Below are positions 53,824-64,000 of a stretch of 64,000 nucleotides of DNA, in pieces. Numbering within the stretch: the stretch's first letter is position 1; every line of letters begins with the position of its first letter. The notes under the pieces are model-generated. The model searched no databases. It was not told where the DNA came from and worked only from the letters and a program-made list of their open reading frames with translations. Where the stretch lies: contig JAESIW010000207.1 in the NCBI GenBank assembly GCA_016802295.1, forward strand, positions 1,354,475 through 1,418,474, read 5' to 3'. Source of the stretch: Brachionus rotundiformis (Eukaryota; Rotifera; Eurotatoria; Ploima; Brachionidae). The position numbers and the translations under genes were made by a program.

Positions 53824-54209
53824 TTTGTTTCTTATAAAATATTTTGAAACGGTCAGATACCATTTATCAGAATATTAAGGTATCAAAAAAAAAGATTTTT
53901 TTAATTTGGAACAATCTGGAATTAAAGAAAATCTGAGATTTTTTCTTCTGTAAAAATGTATTAAGCTAAAAAATATATTTTATTTAAAAAATTGAAACTA
54001 CGTTTGTGCAATTTATAAAAAATGATTACATTTATTGAGAAAAAATTTGTTTAATAAATTACTAAATATTATATTTTTTGTCAAAAGGAAAAAAATTTAA
54101 ATAACATAATAATAATTTAAATAAATAATATATATCATCTATAATCTTTTTTTAAGCCCAGATTATTGTAAATTGTGAGATCGTTTCAAAATATTTTATA
54201 AGGTACAAA
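53824..54209. repeat. MITE-like element with ~31-bp terminal inverted repeats
   Basis: The left arm 53824-53854 contains CTTATAAAATATTTTGAAAC; the right arm 54179-54209 contains its exact reverse complement GTTTCAAAATATTTTATAAG. Matches extend to ~31 bp with three to four mismatches. The 324-bp interior has no coding frame. Target duplications could not be assigned, so the class is unknown. Confidence 0.6.
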
Positions 54210-54865
54210 GTGTTCTAAAAAAAAAGCTGGTAAATATTATAAGGCACTTTTTTAATTTAAATTATTATTTAACTATTAGTTTATTTCACATAATGTACCA
54301 TCGGATTTTTTAAATTTAAAAACTTGAAGAAGTTCTTGCCCCCATTTATTACGCTTTCTCACTTTCATTTATTATTTTTATTCTTCTATTCTTTCTAACA
54401 TTTTATAAAAACGTGTTTTCTTTCTAAAATGCTTTTTTAAAATCCAAAAATCAAAAATGAACCCACTATTAGTATTTAAATTTTAAAATTAAGTGCCGCT
54501 TGAATTTTTTTAAATAAAAAAATTATAAAGTTATTATCTTGACGTTTTAATCAAATCAAATTAAATTAAATTTATTACTAATTAGAAGTCAAGATAAATG
54601 ATTTACCCACAAACAACATTTATAATTTGAATGTGCTATTAATTGGTTATTCTAATTGTTTAAAAAAAATAATGTATAAAAAACAATATAAATCTATTTC
54701 ATTTACTTTAACCGATGGTAAACATATGTTACTTAATTGGATTTACTAAACAAAACATTTAACTTGTCCTGGAAATTTAAAATGTTGATAAAATAAATTT
54801 TTTAATTACAGTTACACGTGTTTTAAAAAATTTTATAATTTTGAAATTTAAAAAACAAATATCAA

Positions 54866-54873
54866 TATTATTG
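54866..54873. repeat. Merlin target-site duplication, left
   Basis: TATTATTG immediately before the left terminal inverted repeat, identical to 56265-56272. Confidence 0.9.
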
Positions 54874-56264
54874 GGGTCTTGTACCATTCGTGTGGACAAT
54901 TTTTATTATCTAATTGTCCACCTAATTGAATAATTGTCCATTAAAACTAAAGTGTATTTTATTTTGCAAAAAAAGCCACAATTAATTTAAGCGCTTTTTT
55001 ATATTTTTGAAACATTATTTTTGAAACATATTTTTGAAACATTAGTTTTTTTCAAAACATTAACTCTCTTCTTAGTAAACCACTTGAATCATTCAAAGCG
55101 ATTGAGGTTATTGAACTTGATCTAAGAAGTATTGTCGAATGGTTTAAAGTTAAAGGTCTTAACCCAAAATCCAAAGCATGTCCAAAATGTCAGATGACTA
55201 TGAAGTTCATCGAAAGGCAGGATTCTTTAGATGGATTTGCATGGCGAATGTACGACCGATAGCAAGAGATGGAACTTATTTAGAAAAATTTCGTATTGAT
55301 TTGAAGACTTTCCTTAAAGTTGTCCATTATTGGGCCATTCAAGTCCGACAGGTAGATCAAACGTGCATGGTGCCAGTTGAACGTCAAACTCTTATAACGT
55401 ACCAACAAAGACTTAGACACATAGCAGTGATGTCATTAGATATTGAAAATTTTAAACTCGGTGGTGATGGTAAAATCGTCGAAATCGACGAATCGTTATT
55501 TATCAAAGTGAAACACAACAAAGGCAAGGATCTAAAAAGGAGGCAAATATGGGTGTCTGGTATGTACGAGCGAGGTTCTAAACTATGCTTGTTTATCGTT
55601 GTGCCAAAACGAGATGCCTTCAATTTATTAAATGTTATCTAAAAGTTTATCCTTTCTGGTACTTTGATCTACTCAGATTGTTGGAAGGCTTATAGTCGTG
55701 TCCGTGACTTAGACAAACACTTGACGGTCAATCATCAACTTTATTTCGTTAATCCAGAAAACGGAGTGCACACAAACAACATTGAGTCGGTCTGGAATGC
55801 TGCTAAGGTGCATATCAAAGTAATGAGGAGTGTTTCCAGAGATTATTTAGAGTCATATTTAGTTGAGTTTTGTTAGCGGGAGTCCTAAATCTAGACAGAT
55901 AGCTAGACTTAATCTTATTAAAGATGCTCCGGTCACCATACCAGCCTTTGAAAATGTTGACCAAGTAATTGTCGAAAAAAAATCTCCAAAAAAAAGAGGA
56001 AGAAAGAAGAAAAGCGATATAAATAATGAAGCAATAGAGAGTACGTGTGATTTGCCGATAAAATATAATTTAAGAAGTCGTAAAAATAATTAGAGAGACT
56101 AAGTTTATTGATTATTTTGATTGATTTTTATTTCTAAAAAAAATTGTCCACCTAATTAAATAATTGTCCAGCTATTTTTTGTTTTTTAATTTTTTTTTTA
56201 AATGTTCACCAATCATACATCTACAATTGTCCATGGACAATTGTCCACGAATGGTACAAGACCC
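54874..56264 (+). mobile_element. Merlin-superfamily (IS1016/ISXO2-like) DNA transposon
   Basis: A 1,391-bp element with terminal inverted repeats starting GGGTCTTGTACCATTCGTG on the left and, reverse-complemented, on the right; the left copy then has two extra bases before GGACAAT. It is flanked by an exact 8-bp target duplication, TATTATTG, at 54866-54873 and 56265-56272, the size expected for Merlin. Inside both ends lie copies of ATTGTCCA: a 28-bp unit at 54913-54940 and 56143-56170 in the same orientation (one mismatch), plus a palindromic CAATTGTCCATGGACAATTG near the right end. These may be transposase-binding sites. The single transposase gene is broken (described separately). Confidence 0.9.
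55090..56093 (+). pseudogene. Broken ISXO2-like (Merlin) transposase
   Basis: Pieces in order: an N-terminal zinc-ribbon segment KACPKCQMTMKFIERQDSLD at about 55173-55232; a frameshift near 55250; then RDGTYLEKFRIDLKTFLKVV and the first catalytic region IVEIDESLFIKVKHNKGKD, RRQIWVSGMYERG, up to an in-frame TAA at 55640-55642; the same frame resumes with LIYSDCWKAYSRV (second Asp) and NNIESVWNAAKVH (the Glu region). A last frameshift near 55865 leads to a basic tail with an AT-hook-like KKRGRKKK, ending LRSRKNN. Catalytic residues of the D-D-E type are visible, but two frameshifts and one stop inactivate this copy. The fair preservation suggests recent activity. Confidence 0.85.
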
Positions 56265-56272
56265 TATTATTG
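56265..56272. repeat. Merlin target-site duplication, right
   Basis: TATTATTG immediately after the right terminal inverted repeat. Sequence outside both copies differs, as expected for a target duplication. Confidence 0.9.
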
Positions 56273-56388
56273 ATATTGATTTTTAAGGCATCGATTAAGT
56301 CTGTTTAGATGGTCTTGTAAGTGGTCTGTTGACTAACAAAAAATGCATGCGACCATTACAATAATAACCAATTTGGTCTTGGAGAATT

Positions 56389-56680
56389 CATATTGTCAAG
56401 ACCAAAGTGCTGGCATCTCTCTACTAAACGTTGGTGCTGTATATCCTTTTAGACATCTCCAGTTATTAGCCAATTAACTTTTCTATTTCACCGCATTACA
56501 TTTAATAAACTTTAAACTAAATTGAACTGTTTTATTTATTGACTGGCTAAAATCATTTAAGTCAAACTGTGAAACTTTGAAGTATTGAATAATAAAAATT
56601 CAAAGAGGAAAATACAAAATCATTAAATAATCAAGAAGTTTTTGCTGTCCATTCGATTGAAAAAGACACTGATGAGATGG
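56389..56680 (+). repeat. Dispersed repeat, copy B
   Basis: The counterpart of 49594-49800, lying about 120 bp beyond the Merlin element. It also shares the CAAGAAGTTTTTGCTGTCCA block with 50401-50425, here continuing as a coding-like frame EVFAVHSIEKDTDEMDNYHE (56638 onward, stop at about 56739). Confidence 0.65.
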
Positions 56681-56739
56681 ATAACTACCATGAAAGATCA
56701 AAAGAACTTGAACTTAAAATCACTGAAAAACGCGTATAA

Positions 56740-57677
56740 TACTAAAACAATCGAATAACCCATTAGTTATTCTTCTTTATCTGATTTGATTTTTATATAA
56801 AATATTAACTTAAATTATAACTTTTAATTGAAATATGTTTTTAAATTTTTCCTATTAGATAGCTAAAACACAATTTAATTGACTCTCAAGTCTCTTTGTG
56901 TTCCAAGCGTTTAAGCTCTGGTGCTTACCGGGTATAAGATCTTCACGTTAGAAAATAGCTGTAATGAAAGAAATTAAAAAATATTGTCTTGAAAATTTTA
57001 TGAAATATTGACTATTTTCTCATAAGGAGTTTTTTTTTAAATTATGAAAAAATAGCCAAGATATTTTAAATATTACTTAGGGAATTCTCTCGAATAATTG
57101 TGTGATCAAAAATTTAATTTCACCACTTTAGTTAATTAATTTTAATTCGTACTCTTTCAGTTCTAATTTTTTATAAAAAAATATTCATTATTCATACCAT
57201 AAATTAATATCACTTATTTCTATAAGATAGATATTTTTGTAAGTAACATGCGAATTTATTTTTTTTGTATTCTGAGAGAACAATATTTTATTTTGTTAAT
57301 AAATTTAAGCATCATCTTTATTCTTTTATTAAATTTCAACATCAATTTTCATTTGATTAAACATTTTTTAAAAATAAACTTTTAATTGAAGTAAAAAATG
57401 CGCCACGATTTTAATAAAACTTACACAATAAAATACTTAAACTAAATCAAAAGTCTACAATTAAATAAAGACCTAATAAATTAAAATTATTAAAATTTCT
57501 AAATAAGCAAAAAGGAAAAAAAAATTTTCTTAGTTTAAAAATTGACAATGTTAATTTATCTCGTAAGCTCTTTATTAAAAGAAAAATATTTTAATAATTA
57601 TAACAAATAATTTTAGTTTAAAAATAAGTTATCAAAGCCACAAATTATGCTTAGTCGTCATTCACTCTTTTTTAAAT
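56740..57677. other. Intergenic, no gene seen
   Basis: AT-rich flank downstream of the ceramide synthase. Nothing recognised. Confidence 0.35.
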
Positions 57678-59307
57678 TTAATTTAATTTCTTTTTCTGTT
57701 CATTTTCCTCCTCAATATCTCTTGTGTCACTTATCTCTTTCAATTGACCAGTTGCTACCTTGTATAAGAACAAAAGAACAAACTAAAATAAAATTATAGA
57801 TAAAGCTTGCTTAAAAAATCTTATTCTAATCTTACGTAGAACCAGTAAATGTTGAGCATTAGCAAGAGCAAAAGTAGGGAGTTAAAGAATCCATATAGAC
57901 CAGCGCCTTGATGGTAAGCCTTGTGCACTGAGACAACTCCAGTAGCGTACAATATTTTCAATGGATACCAATAGAGCCTGAACACAAACCAAGCAATGGT
58001 AAATGCAGCAAAGCCATAATTTGAAATAGTCTCATGCAGAGGATAAAATTTTTTGTTTCTCTTTTTCAAGTAGACATTGCACTTGGTAAATTCTAATAGA
58101 ATATCGGTAACGTCATGGACAAAAAGGACCATTAGTCCTATCTTATGGTATCTGGTCGCATAGGACACAATTATTAGAGTCAATGTGATCACGTGATGTA
58201 GCAACATGACATAAAAGTCTTTTCGCCAAGCATCCATGTATATTGTGGCATAAATTGAATGCAAATAGAATCCACATTCTACAAAATAGATAAACTTTAT
58301 TTCATCTGGTACGATCATTCCAATTGTCCAGTCTAAATAAAATTTATAAATAAAATTTTTTCTTAATCAAAATGTCTCCTTACCGTCCCATATTAAATCA
58401 GTATCAGTGAAATAATTGAATCGTCCATCTAATATGAGCAAATAGCATGTGTAGCCCCACAGAAACGTGTAGGCTACAAATTTCCAACAACTTTCGGGAA
58501 ATTTATCTCTGTCTGACTTATCATCCACTTTTAGATAGTTAACTAAAGGCTATAAATTGGTTTGAAATGGTTTAAAAGTTTTATCCAATTGAGCTTACTT
58601 GACAAATACCCCGCTCAAATGCATATCTAATCAATGTGAATATAATTGATAAAAACAAAATTAGATAAGATTCTTCTAGCTTGAAATGGTAGTATTTGCG
58701 GAAATCATCAAAAAAGCTCTGTGGAAATGAGTAATCGCCCCAATTGTCGGCTCTATAGTACCAACTCATTCCTTGGTATACACCAACTACCAGGTCAATA
58801 TAGCCCGGATTGTCTGTGTACGTAAAATTCATATCTAAAATTTTAATTAAGAAAAAAAAAATTAATTTTTATCTATGAAAATTATTTATTTAAATATATA
58901 CAAAAAAGATCGTATGATTAGATCTAAAGTGTGTCATGGTTTCTAATAGAAACTTAATAAGACCAGTGGTGATTAGTTTACACGACTCTTATTTGTCATG
59001 ATTTGAAAAAAAAAGGTTCTAAACTGTTTTTTAAAATATGTAAATTTTATGAATTAGACTATTTATTGTTTAAAGACAAAAAAAATGTTAATATAAAAGC
59101 ATGATTGCATAAAAATTTAGATCATATCGAGAAAATTTTGAAAAATTTCCAGTTACCTGGCACTTGAATAATTGTCAAAAAACCAGCTTTATTAATTGGT
59201 TTTTGTTCTTTTAAAAACTGCTTTTGGAAATCAATAATCGTATAAAAAAATGGCACAATTTTTTTAATATTTCGTTTATCTTGAAATAAATTTAAAATTA
59301 TAACCAT
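57678..59307 (-). CDS. Ceramide synthase, CERS1-like (TLC domain)
   Basis: ER-membrane enzyme that N-acylates sphingoid bases with fatty acyl-CoA. Exons are 58834-58599, 58549-58384, 58332-57836 and 57782-57678, preceded in frame by a candidate exon 59307-59157; total 384 aa, or 333 aa if translation starts at Met 58832. The TLC domain has the Lag1 motif: FYVMLLHHVITLTLIIVSYA, then LFVHDVTDILLEFTKCNVYL, followed by FRLYWYPLKILYATGVVS and LLLLLMLNIYWFY. HH and HDxxDxxLE are the catalytic histidine/aspartate positions. YMDAWRKDF and HSIYATIYM match CERS1. No homeobox-like domain is present, as in CERS1. The upstream exon (MVIILNLFQDKRNIKK...) ends at a good donor but has no family support. Confidence 0.92.
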
Positions 59308-60682
59308 TTTAAAAAATAAAATAATCAATAAAAAAACTAATTAAAAATATATCTATATTCATAATGGCACGTTTATTTAATTTTATAAAATTTAATCCTA
59401 GCGTTCTAATTTATTAACAAAACGAAAATTAAAATGACTCATGTTATTTTTTATAATATTTTTTTTTAAATTTAAATAAGAATTTTTGTTTGATAATGAG
59501 CTTGATCTAAAAATTAGAAAACCTATTATATTTAAAAAAATTGAATTAAATTTTGAATGACATTAATAAATGGATTTTATTTGAATAAAAAATCTTTAAA
59601 TTATGCATCAAATACATCCCTAAAGAGAAAGATAGAGAAACTTATTTTATGTTAAGGAGACAAATAGAACTGAGGCAATTTGGATTTGTTTATCATTTGG
59701 ACATGATCTATTCAAATTTAAATTGTAATTGAATATTTAAGACAAATAATAAAAAATAATTTAATCTAGGAAATAAAAAATGACAAAAAAGCAATCTTGT
59801 TTCAATTTAAATGGTATTTTTTTTCAAAATTAAGCGATTATTCCACATTTGTTGAAAAATTTAAACATAAATCTAATATTTTTATTTTTAAATATTAATC
59901 ATTTTACTAAAATAAATGCCTATAAAACCAATTTAAATAATTAATCGGGAAAAAGTATATTCCTTTTTGGAAAAGTCATAATTTTGGTTTCTACTTTACT
60001 AACAAAAGTAAATAAACTTAAGACTTGAGTTTTATGTTTCAACGTTTTAAAAAATAAATTTAATTTTTAATAAATACTCACTGAATCTTTATAAAAACGA
60101 TTATAATATTATTTGCTTAATACAATTATGTTTACTTAGTTTAAATTTTGAACAAACAAAATAACTATGTTTTAAAAATAAGGAAGTATATGGCGTATAT
60201 GTGAAAATAAATAAACTAATTGTTTGTAATAGCAGTGCCTAATTCAAATTACAAAACAAAGGTAAATTCTTCATATTTTGGTAGAGTAATTTATTTTATC
60301 ATATTTTATCAATCACTTGAAAAAAAAGTTCAAAAAATATATAAAGATAATTTTTTTAAATAAAATTATCTCAAATAAAGAATAAGAATTTTTCGAGGTT
60401 TTTAAAAATTATAAATGATATCAATTTTCTTCAGTTTGATAAAAAGCTTTTATTTTATTCATTTATTATAATTTGAAATTTGAATTTTTTAATTTTTTAA
60501 TTAGCTTAACCAAACTGGATTTAAATTCCAATTTTTTTATTTTACGAATCCAGAAATGGAGTTTATCTATCAGTTTCTTCCTAATAATCAAGTATTTAAT
60601 TAAAAACTAAAAATAAAAGATAAATATCTAAAAATTTTTTTTCCATTTTTAAATTTTATTAAAAAAAATCAAAAATTTTAAT
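59308..60682. other. Intergenic, no gene seen
   Basis: About 1.4 kb between CERS1-like (promoter side) and the BBS1 3' end. Extremely AT-rich; no conserved frame or repeat. Confidence 0.4.
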
Positions 60683-63558
60683 CTAAATCTCAGCTTCACT
60701 AATTGGCATACTAATAATAGCTGTAATTATTGGTACATTTGTATTCTTCTTGCACAATAAGATCTAAACAAGATAAATTATTTTCTATAATAATTTAAAT
60801 TATAAATTTACTTTAATGTTATCAGAGATCAGTTGATTCGAAACTGCATGTACAAATGTACTGAACGGGTATTCTAAACCTGGGACAAGAATTGGCAGCT
60901 TAACATTTTTTATTCTTTTATCTTATCTTTTAAATATAGATTATCAATTCTTACTTCTATAAATGATTTAGGTATTTTATACAGTTTGTCATCATAAATA
61001 AAAGTCATGAACAAATTTAAACAAGGTTGATTAGCTGAGATGTTATGAACTTTTACAATTAACTTAAATGTGGGCCCTATGCCTTGAATCTATTTAAAAT
61101 TTTAATTAGTTTTTTTAATTGAAAAAATGTCAATAAGAATGCTCACCTGTGCATTTATTTTTAGTGGTTCGTTTGGATTTGTGGATATTGGTGTAGATGA
61201 TGTTTGTAATGATTTCAAAAATTCTTTGGCAGTTTTGATTCTAAACTTGTACAAGTCTTTTTGAAATGTCTGGTGCATTACTTGATTATTTAATTATTAA
61301 TTTAATTAAAATTTTTTAATTTAAATTAATTTACAAGTTCCATTTTCCCTCTCTCTAGTGGTTTGGTCAACATATAGTTTTGTTTTTTTTGGCACGTCGA
61401 GCTTTTTAAGCTGTGCCTCAGGAGGTCCTCTGTGCAAATCCTTTACCATAAGCTCGGCAGTACGCTTCAAAATTTTTATAATCAGTCCTCCGTCTATTAG
61501 AGAAAAATAGACAAATTTATTATCTAACTTATCAATATTACTTCTAGTAGTCATTATCAAATTGGAGTCCTCGCGGCCAAATTTGCCAAATTTAATGCCA
61601 ACAACTGCGTCCTGTGTCTTAAATTTACTGATAATATTTTTTTCCTTGTAAATGTGAACCTCATTATTAGATAATGAGACAACGAACCCTTGGATCCCCT
61701 TTGATTTAATTTCAAAACCACTGGTGGTAATTATATCAGCGGACATTTCCAGTTTCCATAGTTTTTTGCCTTTAGTTGTGAAGCAATAGACACACCGGTC
61801 CATGCAGGCAGCAATAACGTTTTTGCCAGACTTCTCAATACCGACTATCTGGGAACCGAGAGGAATAGAAACTTTTGGCGCCTTGAAGCCTCGTTTATAT
61901 GTATACAAGCATCCATCTCGGCATGCCGCTATTATTCTATACTCTACATCAAAAAGACCCGAAGCATTCAAAAAAACTGGCACATGTGGACACTCTAACT
62001 AAAAATAAAAAATATTTTCTTCAAAAGATTTTAAACTTATTATTTAATTAAATAGCAATTAGATCAAATATTTAAAAGAATAACTAATTAAAATATTTTC
62101 CAAAGAATCTAATTTTGAAAAATTAAAATTATCAATTTTGATTTGCTTTATTATTTTTTCTATCGCTCCAAATGATCTTAAATTTAAAATTCTTCAATAG
62201 ATTAAGTTTTTATCAATTAATGAAAAATTTGAATTCAAAATTAAATTTTTTTATTTCTAAAATTTTATTATGTTATATACATTTTTTACTTTTATATTAT
62301 TGATAATTTGTAATTTTTTTTTACTATAATAGTGAATTCCATGATAAAATTATGAAGCCCTTGACTTAAAACTTAAAGTTAACTGGCAAGCAAATACAAG
62401 GTAGACGATTGTCTTATTTAACTTTTTAATTAACTACTTTGCCAAATTTAAATTTTACGGTATTTTTAAAATTAATTTTTTTTAATTTTTAATTCATCAA
62501 AATATTTTTTAAAAAAATTAAATTTTAGTTTAAAATTCTAAATTTTAAGACATCTCTAAAATTAAAATTTATAAGCAAATTAAATTTTCCTAGTTAATTA
62601 CTATTAAAAAATAATTAATTTTATCTTACTGTGGCTAAAATTGTAAATGCCTCGGTATCAATTATGTATATATTTCTTAATTCAGTTCCGACTATTAGAC
62701 AATTGATGGCATCGTCTTCAGAGGAGTTTTTGTTTATTTTGGCCAAGCAAGTTATATTAACCTTAATTAAAAAACTGTAATTAATAATTAAAATTATAAG
62801 CTCATACCTGTTTTTTTGGTTCAACATTCTTAAAAACCTCAATAAATCGTCTAGCTTCTTCATTATTCAATCCAAGCAATCTATTATTAAATTTTAATAA
62901 AAGATAATTTAAGTTTATCAAACAATTTATTATTTAATTTACAATAAAGATCTACTGCTTAGGGATATTTGGCCATCTCGCCGGATATCCTCTAGAGTCT
63001 CTTGCATTGTAGCTACGTCCACTGTGCCCTTTGGAGAAAATTAGAAAATGGAATAGATGGAAAGTAAGTTTACATCTCTTGCTTTGGCCCAAATGTCTTT
63101 TTCCAAACCGCTCACATCAACCTGAGGCAGTGTGAATTGAAAGCTAGGCTTCAAGTTTTTGTAAGCATAGATGCAAGAGCCAGATGCGACACCGATTGCA
63201 GGCACTCTTGGGTTCAAATTATCCATAAAAAATGAGATAATTGCTGTTGGGACATCGACTAGATTGTTCTCTTTGATCAATGATGCTCCTTTGAAGACTT
63301 TTAGCTTGAGCTCGCTCTTAACATTGCTGTAATTGGCAGTGACCAATTTATTGTCACCATCGGCTTGAATGTCAGCCAACTCGATTGAACCTGAATGAGA
63401 GTTTGTTCCTGCTACTGGGTCATAGTAAGCATTTAGCCAGTCGCTGTCACTTGAATAAAAGATATAGCAGTTTGTTTCGGATACTTATCCATATCTTACT
63501 AAGAGATAGTTTGGATTTTAGGTGACTTTTTATCATCGGAATGAGTTTCTTTTTCCAT
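60683..63558 (-). CDS. BBS1: BBS1, BBSome subunit, 11 exons
   Basis: Beta-propeller subunit of the BBSome, the coat that moves membrane proteins in and out of cilia; it contacts ARL6. Exons are 63558-63500, 63449-63074, 63028-62943, 62880-62808, 62761-62630, 61998-61542, 61493-61335, 61280-61147, 61089-60955, 60898-60812 and 60763-60683. They give 592 aa against 593 in human, with every phase consistent. Blocks: DSDWLNAYYDPVAGTNSHSG, IELADIQADGDNKLV, CIYAYKNLKPSFQFTLPQ, DDAINCLIVGTELRNIYIID, VEYRIIAACRDGCLYTYKRG, TKGKKLWKLEM, GREDSNLIMTTR joined to GGLIIKILKRTAEL, TKLYVDQTTREREN, MHQTFQKDLYKFR, IQGIGPTFKL, ending ITAIISMPISEAEI. The 48-bp intron 61494-61541 is a stop-free multiple of three and must be removed (family has MTTRxGGLIIK). 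Intron 5 is ~630 bp. An X-box lies 92 bp upstream. Confidence 0.97.
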
Positions 63559-63649
63559 TTTAACAAAGAAAAAAAGTAAAATTGATTAATTTATGCCAAC
63601 ATAAAAATTTTTTAATTCATATTGCCTTAACCTATTAAGATTAGCCCAA

Positions 63650-63662
63650 GTTGCTAGGCAAC
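63650..63662. promoter_or_regulatory. RFX X-box, GTTGCTAGGCAAC
   Basis: GTTGCT-A-GGCAAC is a near-perfect palindromic X-box, 92 bp before the BBS1 start codon. X-boxes for RFX/DAF-19 factors lie at this distance from BBS genes in nematodes and other animals. Confidence 0.8.
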
Positions 63663-64000
63663 TACTTTAAGACATTGCGGAAATATATTTGAAATTTAAA
63701 TTGGAAAATTTATTAATATTAAATTTAAAAAAATATTAAATAAAAAATATTGAATTTAATAATTAGGATATTTTTTCAAAATGTTTTTCCACAAAGAAAA
63801 ACAAAAAAAATGGTTCGAGGCGGCTTTTTTCTTTGTAAATTCATTAAAATATTTCTATTGTAGGATACAGTTAAAATTAGACAATTAGTTATAAATAAAA
63901 AATTTTTATTCAAAAAATAAATATTTTATAAATTTAAATTCTGTAAAGAATAATTGATAGTTTGTTGTATCAACTTGAATGCATCAGGTTTAAATTTAAA
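63663..64000. other. AT-rich flank upstream of BBS1
   Basis: No further gene or motif recognised up to the window edge. Confidence 0.35.

Larger units (their letters stand above)
52851..54865. other. Intergenic with LINE and foldback relics
   Basis: AT-rich sequence containing a decayed LINE piece (53340-53780) and a terminal-inverted-repeat element (53824-54209), with nothing else recognised. Confidence 0.4.

Noticed and set aside
61321..61983. 220-aa ORF as a separate gene
   Set aside because: It is BBS1 exons 6-7 read through a 48-bp intron and past the exon 7 donor; flanking exons complete the protein.
1..64000. tRNA, rRNA or CRISPR features
   Set aside because: No cloverleaf with a T-arm motif, no rRNA-like conserved blocks and no regularly spaced repeats were seen; such short-repeat matches as exist are AT-rich noise.

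Overview
This is a eukaryotic, very AT-rich window. Genes are split by spliceosomal introns with GT..AG ends, most of them only 44-70 bp long. Intergenic DNA is poly-A/T rich and littered with decayed transposons. The gene set is that of a ciliated animal: BBS1, a BBS10-like chaperonin, ARL2BP, a secretin-family GPCR, two rhodopsin-like neuropeptide-type GPCRs, a ceramide synthase and a PME-5-type ankyrin-PARP. Base composition, tiny introns, the IS1595/ISXO2-like Merlin element and the GPCR style fit a small invertebrate. My best guess is a monogonont rotifer of the Brachionus type; this is inference, not proof. I recognised no rRNA, tRNA or CRISPR array.

Layout. 0-9 kb: GALE (minus), LSM1 with a long extra N-terminus (plus), LINE and cysteine-rich transposon relics, histone H1 (minus). 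9-19 kb: a gene-poor stretch holding a dead KCTD2/5/17-type gene, the first member of a paralogous pair of unknown proteins (13.1-13.8 kb), an unidentified broken gene and LINE relics including one with its (TAA)n tail. 19-26 kb: a small coiled-coil gene, RPS7, the second member of the unknown pair (22.1-22.9 kb), then RTRAF and MED19 head to head. 27-34 kb: an 11-exon class B GPCR (minus), ARL2BP (minus) and the BBS10-like gene (plus), the last two divergent around an RFX X-box. 36.8-39.8 kb: two tandem rhodopsin-like GPCRs. 41.7-52.3 kb: one minus-strand gene of four exons encoding a ~2,554-residue ankyrin/WGR/PARP protein. It appears as several separate open frames unless spliced. 54.9-56.3 kb: a Merlin DNA transposon with an exact 8-bp target duplication. 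57.7-64 kb: a CERS1-like ceramide synthase and an 11-exon BBS1, again with an X-box upstream.

Main points for a second look: matching X-boxes at the two BBS loci; a Glu-to-Gln change at the PARP catalytic glutamate position; an FDF-like motif in the unusual LSM1 N-terminus; the unknown paralogous pair; and two assembly gaps each flanked by near-identical duplicates, suggesting the gaps are artefacts.

Exon coordinates were derived by hand from splice signals, reading-frame continuity and family resemblance. No database search was run.
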